DNA of 64,000 nt from Mesostigma viride (Eukaryota; Streptophyta; Mesostigmatophyceae; Mesostigmatales; Mesostigmataceae): positions 786,712 to 850,711 of the forward strand of contig RPFO01000164.1 of assembly GCA_009746045.1 (NCBI GenBank). The letters are read 5' to 3'. Made by a program: the position numbers and the translations under genes. Every line of letters begins with the position of its first letter. Positions within the stretch are counted from its first letter, which is position 1. Below are positions 31,501-40,762 of the stretch, piece after piece. The notes beneath the pieces are model-generated. The model made no database searches. It was not told the DNA's origin and was given only the letters and a program-made list of their open reading frames with translations.

Positions 31501-32374
31501 AATGCCGTGGGCACCACACATGCTGGTGAAGGTCCTTGATCTGGAAGGCGATCGCACGGAGCGTGACAGCATTGTCGCCTCTCCTTACTACGCACCGACG
31601 TGGACGGGCCAGTTTTCTAGAGTGACATTAGGTGGCGGCAGCGCAGGGATGACGGTCCCCATTTCTGATGTACACCTGCAGCACTGGACAGTGGGCGGTA
31701 CGGCAGAGGTGCACCAGCCTGAGCTGATCAGTACCGGCAAACTGTCAGCTGCCACGGTGGCGGCGTTGAAAGAGCACCCGCAGATTGACTTTGAGCATTA
31801 CAAGACTGCCACCGCCGCCAGGGCAGCAGCAAAGGATGACTGCAATGCCTACTTTGCCGAGCATGGAGCACGTGCGCTTATCGGGATGCGCCTGTGTGCC
31901 CTGTTTCCGGGGACAGCGAGGAAGAGGGAGCGCTTCCATGGCTGGGTCACTAAGGTTCAGGAAAGGGGAGGTCACCTGCTCATCAAGGCGATGTGGGCTG
32001 ATGGGCAGTATGAGGACTATCATGCCCTGGAGGAGGTGACTCAGTTTGTGTGCGGCTGCCCACACCCAGTCGAGGCATTTGGCCGCGCTCGCTTCTTTCC
32101 ACAGGAGGGTGGCACCGTGAATGCAGGTGATGGCACCCACATGGACGATGCCGTCCCTGCTGTGCACAGTGACAGTGAAGGCGGGGAGGAGGAGGAAGAG
32201 GGAGAGGAAGAGGGGGAGGAAGAGGGGGAGGAGGAGGGGGAGGAGGAGGGAGAGGGGGAGGGAGAGGGGGAGGGAGAATGGGAGGGGGAGGGGGAGGAGG
32301 AGGAGGAAGAGGGAGAGGGAGAGGGAGAGGGAGAGGAGGATGCGGAATGGGAGCCGGGGATGACTGGTAGATGA
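28533..32374 (+). CDS. Transposon gene B: DUF7869-type putative transposase with acidic tail, 1187 aa
   Basis: Exon 1 is 28533-30194 (first in-frame ATG), ending GCG|GTAAGA in phase 0; intron 30195-30472; exon 2 is 30473-32374, after acceptor TTGCTTGCAG. Residues 8-30 are strongly hydrophobic (VLWLCWDIIVALCFLAFAIM), odd for a nuclear protein, so the true start may lie later. Then come Cys59/61/65 (CKCGHEC), VCEAAFRHCLKIS at 148-159, a CNIC pair at 289-292, and the diagnostic block LVMQVDGGGDNMNRE (446-460) with LPVGHTHIDCDQRFGWF (482-498). DUF7869 proteins share this VDGGGDN...VGHTHxDxDQxF signature and are thought to be transposon-borne with an RNase H-like fold; Asp451, His486, Asp490 and Asp492 would be catalytic candidates. 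Exon 2 adds a Gly/Ala-rich linker (about residues 595-630), a long unrecognised region and a Glu/Gly tail of some 65 residues. Confidence 0.8.
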
Positions 32375-32795
32375 GACGGTGCCATCTACCGGCGCATGGA
32401 ATGAAGTGGTACACAAGTTTACTCATGGTTATCGGCAAGTAGAGCATGCACGCCTGGCCTAGTTGCATTTAAATCAATGAGTTGAGTTTGGAGAGGCTGC
32501 AGTTTGCTTGGATGAAGAATGTGTTAGCATGGCCAAACTTTTATGGCTTGTAGCCAAATCCTCTTGGGGTATGCAGTGTACTAGCGGTGTGCAATTGCGA
32601 GGATTCCTGTCTTGTAGCGATGTGGCCTCTCACCCTGCAGCCTGGTAGATGTGTTGGCATGCAGCCACCCATCATTGGTCATCCGATCTGGTGTGATTTG
32701 CATTTGCACACCTTGTATTAAGGCCATGATTTAATATTGTCTTGTTATTTTTTATGTGTATATGCGAAAAGAGGCATAATATGCTCATATATAGT
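32375..32795. other. 3' flank of gene B
   Basis: Probable 3' UTR and spacer between the stop of the putative transposase gene and the right subterminal repeats. No other feature is seen. Confidence 0.5.
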
Positions 32796-33520
32796 GCTAG
32801 CAAGTGTCACTACCTTTACCTATGCCTGACCTTACAAGTTGAGGATGGTCTAATGTAGTGGCAAACAGGTTATTTACAACAATTCACAGTTTTCTGACTT
32901 AGTTTGAGGCAACTATACTTACCAAAATGCTTGAAAAAGGCAAAAATTGCACCATTTATGCTAGCGAACGTCACTATTTTGAGATCAAACGGGGCCCAAA
33001 CTTGGCCCATGGTCTAATCTAGTGGTGTTTAGGTTGCTTCCAACATTTCATAGCTTTCTGACATAGTTTGATATTGTTTAGTAGCTTACACTGAGCAAAA
33101 TGCTTGAAAATGGCAAAAAATGCACCATTTATGCTAGCAAACGTCACTATTTTGACATCAAACAGAGCCCAAACTTGGCCCATGGTCTAATCTAGTGGTG
33201 TTTAGGTTGCTTTCAACATTTCATAGCTTTATGACGTAGTTTGATTTTGTTTAGTAGCTTACACTGAGCAAAATGCTTGAAAATGGCAAAAAATGCAGTA
33301 TTTATGCTAGCAAACGTCACTATTTTGAGTTCAGATTGACCCCAAACTTTGTGCATGGTCTATTCTAGTGGTAATTAGGTTGCTTGCAAATATCCATGAT
33401 GGTTTGACGTGATTTAGTACTGTTTCCTATTTATTACTATTTAATTTAATTTAAAATGACAAAAATGTACCTTTATTGCTAGCAAATGTCACCAAGATGA
33501 CGTCCGATCGATACCAAACT
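32796..33520. repeat. Right subterminal tandem array, ~173-bp unit
   Basis: Units marked by GCTAGCAAACGTCACTATTT recur with CTAG at about 32797, 32961, 33134, 33307 and 33479, giving spacings of 164, 173, 173 and 172. The middle units are close to identical (GGTCTAATCTAGTGGTG, TTAGTAGCTTACACTGAGCA); the outer ones are diverged. It lies just inside the right TIR and resembles the subterminal arrays used by EnSpm-type elements. Confidence 0.85.
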
Positions 33521-33606
33521 TTGTACGAGGTCTATTTTGGTTGCAAACATCATGCATGACAATTTTCAGCATAAAAAGACAAACTTCGGTACGAAGTACA
33601 TTTTGC

Positions 33607-33638
33607 GTGCTGGAGTACATTCTAAATGGCTGGTAGGG
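33607..33638 (-). repeat. Right terminal inverted repeat of the 8.9 kb transposon
   Basis: Ends GGCTGGTAGGG; exact inverted match to 24726-24757. Confidence 0.95.
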
Positions 33639-34625
33639 TGAGTAACATGGGGGCAAAAATGGCGCGCTTAAATGCCTCAAGAAGGCTCGTGGAGGTCTCA
33701 CCTGCCGGCTGGTCGAAGTGCTTGACGATGACATTGTGGCTGCGCCGGGCGATGTCGGCTTCCTCGCGAAGGTCGAGGGCTTGTTGCTTGAGTTGTGCCG
33801 AGAGGGTGGAGGTGGTGGAGGTGGTGTGCTCCGCCTAGGTGGAGGGAGCATCGCCGACCGGGCCAGCAGGCGCCGGCTGGGCGGCGATGTCCTTCACCGC
33901 CTGGGCGGTGAGGCCGGCGGTGTCATGCAAGCTCTCAAGGGCGGTACGTGGCGGTGGCTTGAAGGCGCGTAGGTCGAGGTCGAGGAGCTGGGCTTTGATG
34001 TCGGCAGTGGAGGCGGAAATGGCAGTGGAGGTGGCGGTGAGGTGAGGAAGTTCGGCAGCCAGCGGGCCACCCATTGCTGCGACGTCAGCAGCAAGGGGGG
34101 TCACGTGCTGCTGAAAGGCTTCCATGAGGATGGAACGGAGGGTGGGGGAGGAGATAGATGGAGCCCAGATCTCGCCGTCAGAGCGCTGGAGAAGGGAGTT
34201 GAGGATGGTATGCTGGATTTGAGGGCGAGCGCACCCGAACAGCAGGCGGATGTCGTTCCATCGGCGGCCGTCCGGGAGGAGGAGGCTATTGTTGTCGTGG
34301 AGATGGAGGCACAGGTCGTACAGCGAGGCGTAGTCCCCGAAGAAGATGCAGTGCAGAGCATCGGCCGGAGACATGTTGGTCCAGTCGTGGTCATCGACCT
34401 GGAAAGGTTGGGGCCGAAAGCGCGGTTCCGAGGGGCGTGAAGACCCTCCTGTTTTGTCGGCGGAGCGGGCGCGTTTAGGGTCAGGCGATGCCGATGGCGA
34501 GGCATTGAGCCCGGGAGGTTGCTGGGCGCGACCACCAGTGCACGACTAGTGTCACCGCTGCCTGCCGGAGCTGGCAAAGCTGCAGCCGCAGCTGCCGCAT
34601 TTTCAAGGGCGAGCGCATCCGCCAA
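33639..34625 (-). pseudogene. LINE copy 4: ORF1 N-terminal part
   Basis: Minus-strand ORF1 beginning MADALALENAAAAAA near 34625. It continues in shifted frames: RWNDIRLLFGCARPQI, DGEIWAPSISSPTLRSIL and LAADVAAMGGPLAAELP in the 33835-34374 frame, with the LHDTAGLTAQAVKDIAAQP block of copy 1. At least two frameshifts break it. It runs up to the TGA junction with the DNA transposon at 33641. Confidence 0.85.
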
Positions 34626-34817
34626 ACTGCGTTGCGTCGACAGGCGTTAATTGCTCGTCATATATTGCGTTTTAGATTCGGAAAATTATATCAGCATGTG
34701 CGTCTTGGAAAGACGAAGCGATAGTGATATTCACGGCTAAATTCGGTGCTCAAACGTGAAAGTTATGAGCTCCGCCGTCAGCCATGGCTACCTCGTGGAT
34801 CGTGGCGCGGAGATTCT
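34626..34817 (-). other. LINE copy 4: 5' UTR
   Basis: About 190 bp matching the block at 14195-14345 of copy 3 (shared GCATGTGCGTCTT and AAACGTGAAAGTTATGAGCT). Together the two copies define the 5' UTR of the family; 34817 is the best candidate for a full-length 5' end, since it abuts the target duplication. Confidence 0.8.
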
Positions 34818-34847
34818 CCCATAGGGATGCGGGTACCTATACTAGTT

Positions 34848-34979
34848 TCCAGCCATAATTTCAATGCACAAGGCTACACATTTCCATCACCATTCATCTT
34901 CATCATCCTGAACGACTCGAACACGCGGACAAGATAACGGCAGGCTCGAGCTACCATGGTCCGGATTCTCCCGATTTCA
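34848..34979 (+). mobile_element. Penelope-like 3' UTR fragment
   Basis: Matches, inverted, the 3' UTR at 21660-21790 (CCATCACCATTCATCTTCAT, GCTCGAGCTACCATGGTCCG). It stops at CCCGATTTC, so the last ~35 bp of the element terminus are missing. It lies beside the target duplication of the nested LINE. Confidence 0.8.
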
Positions 34980-35989
34980 CAACACCTTGAAATGGCCTTT
35001 TTTTTACATAAATTCTGGCCCATGGCAAGTTTATGGTTGGATTGACCTAGGATTGGATCCCACGACTCCCCAGGATGTGTCTGGCTAGTGGTGGAGTAGT
35101 TGAGTCAAAATGTTAAGTTTACGTGGTATTCCCTGCTTAAGTTAACTCCAGATCCAAGGCCAAAACTGGCCACCTAAACCACTTGCACTTGCATAGCAAC
35201 AATAATTGATATCAGATTATGCTGTAACTTTGCAAGGGTGACGAATACGAGTTGTTCTGACCTTGTACAAAGTTCTAGGGCATTCGGAGCCCTATTTAGT
35301 GACAAATGCTAGCAAAATAGTGCTAGCATTTGTCGTAAATGGCAATTTTTAATTAATATTAAATCCAAATAATGTCAGAATGACACCCAAACCTATTGTC
35401 ATCATGCCAACACCTGACACAGGGTCCCCACAATTCATGTGCAAAAATTCAGATCATACGGAGCCCAAAATGGTGACATTTGCCTGCATTTGTCACCATT
35501 TTGGCTCTTTTTTATCACAATTTTAACAACACTAACCACCAAGACACTCCCCAAGCTAGGGCACATCATGTTAATTCTTTGCAGGCAACTCAAGAATGAC
35601 TAGTACAAACAGCGTGCAAAACCTTGGGGCATGTGAATGCCTGAGTGGTGACCATAGCTAGCAGAATGTATAATGTAAGGTAGACATTGCCAGTATGCCA
35701 CATTGCTGTGATGCGCAGTGCACGTCCATATATACCCCATAACACCATACCTTTAAACTACTTGGCACATTGCAAAATGGGAAGGAAAGGTGGACAATAC
35801 ATGCCACGTCACTAGAACACAGCCATTTGGTTGCTACCAACACGCACCATGCGTGATATATACGTGTAGTACATGTCAAGAACATGCCGAGCGAACATCA
35901 AGGTGAAGTGACACCCAGCCGCTGGCACATGTCACCTGGCATCCACGCATGCTCACGTGATATGGTATTGGCATATCCCATGTCTCCAT
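34980..35989. other. Intergenic with two inverted repeats
   Basis: No gene recognised. Two hairpins lie within it: GACAAATGCTAGC at 35301-35313 with its inverse at 35322-35334, and an 18-bp arm starting GAGCCCAAAATGG at 35461 with its inverse ending at 35507. GCTAGC plus TTTGTCAC resembles the core of the 173-bp repeats at 32796-33520, so this may be the remnant of a related transposon end. Confidence 0.5.
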
Positions 35990-37210
35990 CTCTTGTGCTT
36001 TGTGGGCACCGAGCCACCCATGCAGTAACCCACCCATGCAGCCACCTGGTCACCCACCCAATGAACTGCTTACACTCTTGCGCGCCCGTGCACCCAGCCA
36101 CCCACACGTCCACCCACCTAGTGACCAAAGCCAGCCAGCCAGCCGTGCACGTGCTAACCCACCTTATTATATAACCACGCATGCACCTAGGCACCCAACC
36201 AGCTTAACCAACCCACTTGGACATTCACCCACCCAGCAAGGCACCTGCGCTTGCAACCCACACACCTATAATAGGTAATAAGGAAGCACTCACCCATCCA
36301 ATGAGCCAACCACCCAACCACCCAACCACCTAAACACCCAGCCAGCATGCCCCATATGCACCATCCGGCCACCCACCCTTGACCCACCCACCCACCCACC
36401 CACTCAACCACTCAGTGCCCCCCCACCCTTATACCCACTGACCCACCCACACATGCACTTTCTCAGCCAGCCACCCCCACCTCACCCCCAACCTGCACAG
36501 CCCTTCACCAGCGATATCAGGTGAGTCGGTCCCAACCATAAACCCACCCACGCATCCATATCTGTGCGCCCACCCGCCCATCTACCCGTCCCTTCGCCCA
36601 CCGACCCACACCTAGTCATCTACACATCCACCAGCCACCAACCACCAATGGCCCATCCACCAACCCACCCACCCATACGCATCCCTAACCACCCAACCAC
36701 TAACCCACCATCCTCAAACCCATGCAATTGTTTCACTCACACATCTAACTACCCACCCACTTAGGAGTCTCCAAAGCCTATCATCACGCAGACACCTGGC
36801 CATCTGCCTACAACCGATCACCCTAACACTCGTCTACCCATCATGACCAGCCACCCATCCACCCACCCTCTCCACCTGCCTGTGCTCCCAGCTACTCGGC
36901 CAGCCATTTACCAAGGCATCCACCTTTCAGCCAGCCACCTGCCATTGAACCCACCCATGTCTAGGAATCCCTTGAAGCATCTACAGCCTAAGCCTCCCAC
37001 CCAAGACTTCCAGGGCAACTGAACAACCAACCAACCAATCAACCAGCTACACAACTACCTAACCACCTAACCACTCAACAACCCGATCACCAAACCACCT
37101 AACCACCCAACACCCAAACCAGCCAGGCATGTGCCCGCCCATTTGCCCTCGCACGCCCGCACCATCAGGTCCCTCCATACACGCCCCGTTCACCTAGCCA
37201 GCCACACACC
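35990..37210. repeat. CCCA/ACCC-rich low-complexity DNA
   Basis: About 1.2 kb of imperfect ACCC, CCAC and CCAG tetranucleotide repeats (CACCCACCCAT, CAGCCAGCCA, CAACCACCCAACC). Open frames here are by-products of the composition. Confidence 0.9.
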
Positions 37211-38432
37211 TAGCCAGCCACCTGCCCAACTCACGCATGAAGTCAACGTTAGCCATGCATGGCCTCACGTTGCATCACTTGCATTGCATGGGTAGTTTGC
37301 ATGAGGCAGCTTCCATCTCGTTGTCAGCAACTGAAAAGGCTCTTTCTTTACTTTAATGAATGAGCAACAACGTTGGAAACGTTATCCTATCCCTCTTTAA
37401 AACAGTCTTTAAATCAGAAAGACGAGGGCAAATATCTGGACAAGGTGGCAATAACCACTGCAAAATGCACTTGAGAACGTCTTATTAATCCAGCTCTCTA
37501 CCCTTTGAGAAGCTGCCTTGCGTTAGCAGCGATCCTGGGCCCTCTAGCTCGCTCACCTCGCTTAATCTGCGCTTCTTTATGGCTGCCGGGAGATGCGAAG
37601 CTTGAACCCAGCGTGTCGTGGCGAGGTCCTCTGCCCGGCCCATCACACCTCGAAACCGCATGCCGACTAATTAAAAACGATGCCCCCCTTTGCCTTTTGT
37701 ATCGGGCGTCAAAAGAACGATAAACTCGCTTGGAAAACACTGTCGCAAAGAGCTTTCTACAGGCATTATAAGCAATTTTCGCAGTTTTTACCGCACTTAT
37801 TGCACAGCCGGGAGACCATTAGGGACCTTTGCGCGGAATCTCGTGCACGCCATATGTCCTGCTGGCTTATTGCCGCAGGCTGGCAGTATAGGAAGGTCGG
37901 GCATAGCCTAAAGAGGTAATTATCTGACGATAAAGATATGCATTGCATGACGCAAGAAACAGACGGATTTCGCACCCCCCAGTTTATTCACGCAAATGCC
38001 GGAAAATTAAAAGCGAAACTCAAAAAACGAAAACACTAACCTCTTCGGGAATATTATAACGAACAAGCTGAGCTATCGTGCCGGGTTTTTCGTTTCCTCC
38101 CGTATCCAGGACCGTGAGACACGTACCACCGAGAAATCTGGATTTCGCGAAAAAAATTGTGCGCTGCAAAAAAAATATTTGTCCCGCTCAATGCCCTCGT
38201 CGCAATCACAGCGCATATCATTCCAAACTTATTCCATGGATTAATCGTGATGTAAGCTTCGTTTTGACACCTCAGGCGGCTGAAATGACGCAGGTTTCAG
38301 AACGCTAGCTGATGCTCGACCGCCATGGGTGTTTTCGTCGTTTTCGTCTCTCGCGGCGCGGGAAAAATCTAGATCTCGGACGAAATCCGGACAATAATTT
38401 ATGTCAAAATTTGGCGGGTTCGCGGTGTTGTG
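37211..38432. other. Intergenic, nothing recognised
   Basis: Several small overlapping frames at 37498-37920 have no homologous or structural support. No repeat in common with the rest of the window was seen. Confidence 0.5.
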
Positions 38433-38462
38433 TTCTGGCCTGCGCTGGTTGTCTCCTTGATA
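38433..38462 (+). mobile_element. Penelope-like 3'-end fragment, ~30 bp
   Basis: TTCTGGCCTGCGCTGGTTGT followed by CTCCTTGATA, identical to the terminal ~30 bp of the element. No target duplication is evident. Confidence 0.7.
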
Positions 38463-38464
38463 CT

Positions 38465-38650
38465 AGTTAGATGCCGGCGCGGCGCGACCCGGACCTATGT
38501 GACACAACTGCTTGAAGATGCAGGGCTTCTGGGACTATCCGTACTCCGCGCCCGCATGATTGACAAGGAGAAATGGGCTGCCATCTGCGATAAGCACCTT
38601 CCTGAGTTATACTTACTTACTTACTTAGATTCTTTATTCATGCATAAATA
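38465..38650 (+). pseudogene. LINE ORF2 extreme C-terminus with (TTAC)n tail
   Basis: Reads RRGATRTYVTQLLEDAGL then RARMIDKEKWAAICDKHLP, the Gly-Arg...Trp...D pattern found at the end of LINE ORF2 proteins. It is followed by TTACTTACTTACTTA, a tail different from the AATT tails elsewhere, so it is a second LINE lineage. Confidence 0.6.
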
Positions 38651-38757
38651 AATAGATGCGCATCGTGGATGAAAAGCTGCCATGGAGGTCATGGAGGCAA
38701 AGATGGAAAAGTACAAAGTATGTACTTGAATCAGTGAGCGACTGGCCCACGTGTTAA

Positions 38758-40642
38758 GGGGAGGTGGCACCCCAAAAACCTTAAAACTTGACCCATGCTA
38801 ATATCACTTGAATTTCAGTTGCACCATGCTAAATTATGATTGGGGGCACTAAATAACATCTCTAGTGAGTTGTCCATGCACTTGTTGGGGGTACTACCCC
38901 CACATATACGCCAATATAGCGCTATAAATAGAAAAAGACGCTAATTAGGGCTATGTATGCCCCAGCCCATGCACTCATTTGTTGGCCAAAAAAAATGTAG
39001 CGTCTATAGTTCCCTGAGTTTGTAGCTTGCTGAGCTATTTACATCATGAAAATTACAAAACCTTGAACAGTTATTAATTTCCCCGCAAAAGTACCCTTTT
39101 TTTACCGGACATTGGGAATAAACATGTCATAAACACTTCAGATTAGGCAACAAAATGTAGCGAAAATCCGGCTAACAGGGGGACAGCAGTGGTCCAAGTC
39201 CCAGGTCATTCCGACAAGTCTAGCTCAAGTTATTGCGTTTGGCGTGCTAAAACCTGAACATACGCTAAATGAGGTTTTTCTGTGTATAAGGCCACCTAGG
39301 CATCATGTTTTCCATCCAAGAAGCCAAAAAACATGCCCAACTCGATCACACAACATAAGAAAAGGCTAGGCACCTCATCTGCCCTCCCCTGCCCTCAGCA
39401 TGGCCAGCCTTGCCAGCGTGCGCATAGCAACACCATCGCTAGGCATACACGCACCAAGAGAGCATACACTAAGCTCAGCCCAAGGTTACCATGTAAATTT
39501 ATGCCAAGAACTCAGCAAGTATACGTGTAAAAACCTTAGAAAGACTGCCCAACCAATAGAGGCAACTGCAGCCTGCAAACTTGGCAGCAAATCATACATG
39601 TTGTATGCCAAGCATTCACATCCTATCCAGCTTGCCTTGCTGCACACATAGCAGGGAAATCTTAATGGTTATAGCTCAAGGAAAGCAATGGAAACACCTA
39701 TCTAATGCAATGCCACTCATGCAGTATGGCCAGCAAAAGAACCACTCTCACCTTCCTTTCCAATAGGGCAATTTGCTAAGAAGCTGATGCCAGCTTGTTA
39801 GCCTCTAGGCACATGCCGGATGTCGTTCTAAAACAGGCGTGTCAGATCCGGCACATAACAAAGCGTCTGAGCAAGGTCACGTCCAAAGGATTATGGAAAA
39901 CAAATGTCAACACATTACCAACAACTTGACCTCGGCGCATTTAGCATGCCAGCCACAAACTACACGAAATTGTACGAAATAGCTAGGAATCTGACGATGC
40001 AACCGAAAGAAATGGAGCGCTTCCTGCAGGGAAACTGCCCGAAAAAAAGGCGAAAGGCCGACGTTAATGCACCTGCCTGCGTGGAAATGTTTCATGCATA
40101 AACTGGCACGCAAGCTCGAACAATAAAAGACATCATCCATTGATCAGGCGAACAAGGAAGGTGCGCCTTCCGTGAATACGTCGAAGGCGACATGCGCAGG
40201 CCTGCGTAGGTTCTTACCTTGAATGCCGGAAATGTAAAAGAAACCGGGAAGCTTCGGCACAAACTCGACAACACCATTAAGTTAGCTTCATAATCGCTCT
40301 TTAGAGCCTACGTTGCCTCACAATAGCTGCCGTAAACCTGCATTAAATTTCATGATCCGCAAGAGAAATTATATCCTGGACCCCCGCGCCCGTAGCCGTT
40401 CGAGAAATTAGCGATATTGCAAACCGTAAACTTTCCGCCACGCAATGAGGTCATCAACTAATCTTCTGCGAAATTCAAGCATTTTTTCTAGCTGTTTACG
40501 TGCCATATCGATTAATATTGCATAAAGGCATGCCGCCATGGCCACTTCCGCGAGGGTTGAGCGGTCCGGGCACACATTATACACCGTACGGACGGTACCG
40601 CGAATTTTTTGGCGCGGAAAATATTCGGCGCGCCACGTCCCC
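38758..40642. mobile_element. TTAA-flanked non-autonomous DNA transposon, copy 2
   Basis: TTAA at 38754-38757 and 40643-40646, with the same ends as the copy at 17939-19883. It is 60 bp shorter, exactly the 50-bp Penelope fragment plus its 10-bp duplication. Outermost ~300 bp are more diverged than the middle, where long stretches are identical. Confidence 0.85.
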
Positions 40643-40762
40643 TTAAAGGGTCACGACCCTTGAGTAGCCCTGAATTACAGGTTGCCATTGCCAGCGAAAT
40701 CTTCCATCTGAAATCCTATAAAAGGAGCTGCCCTATCGGCTGCTGCCCACAACAATAATTAT

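Larger units (their letters stand above)
24726..33638. mobile_element. 8.9 kb two-gene DNA transposon with 32-bp TIRs and TGA target duplication
   Basis: Both ends carry the same 32-bp inverted repeat, beginning CCCTACCAGCC (24726-24757 and 33607-33638). The flanks are TGA at 24723-24725 and 33639-33641; removing the element and one TGA restores the LINE ORF1 sequence seen uninterrupted at 1970-1995. Inside are two divergent spliced genes (25688-28026 minus, 28533-32374 plus), a perfect palindrome between them (28103-28429), GTACTACA-type subterminal repeats at the left and a 173-bp tandem array at the right. A two-gene layout, subterminal repeats and a 3-bp duplication recall CACTA/EnSpm elements, but the termini are not CACTA and the putative transposase is a DUF7869-type protein. 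Superfamily unassigned. Confidence 0.9.
20002..34817 (-). mobile_element. ORF1-only LINE-type element, copy 4, split by three nested insertions
   Basis: One LINE copy whose 5' end is at 34817 and AATT-repeat tail at 20002, with an 11-bp target duplication CCCATAGGGAT on both sides. Its own sequence survives as 34817-33639, 24725-24239, 21626-21585 and 20260-20002; these join in the order of copy 1 at 1615-2730. The interruptions are the DNA transposon 24726-33638, the Penelope-like element 21627-24238 and a LINE ORF2 fragment 20261-21584, each with its own target duplication. Confidence 0.9.

Noticed and set aside
30428-32468. Pro/Ala-rich and Ser/Leu/Pro-rich minus-strand frames
   Set aside because: Mirror images of the Gly/Ala linker and Glu/Gly tail of the plus-strand DUF7869-type gene.
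32796-33520. CRISPR-like array
   Set aside because: Units are contiguous 173-bp tandem repeats without unique spacers, in a eukaryotic transposon.
35884-36764. Small His/Pro/Thr-rich frames
   Set aside because: By-products of CCCA-type low-complexity DNA.
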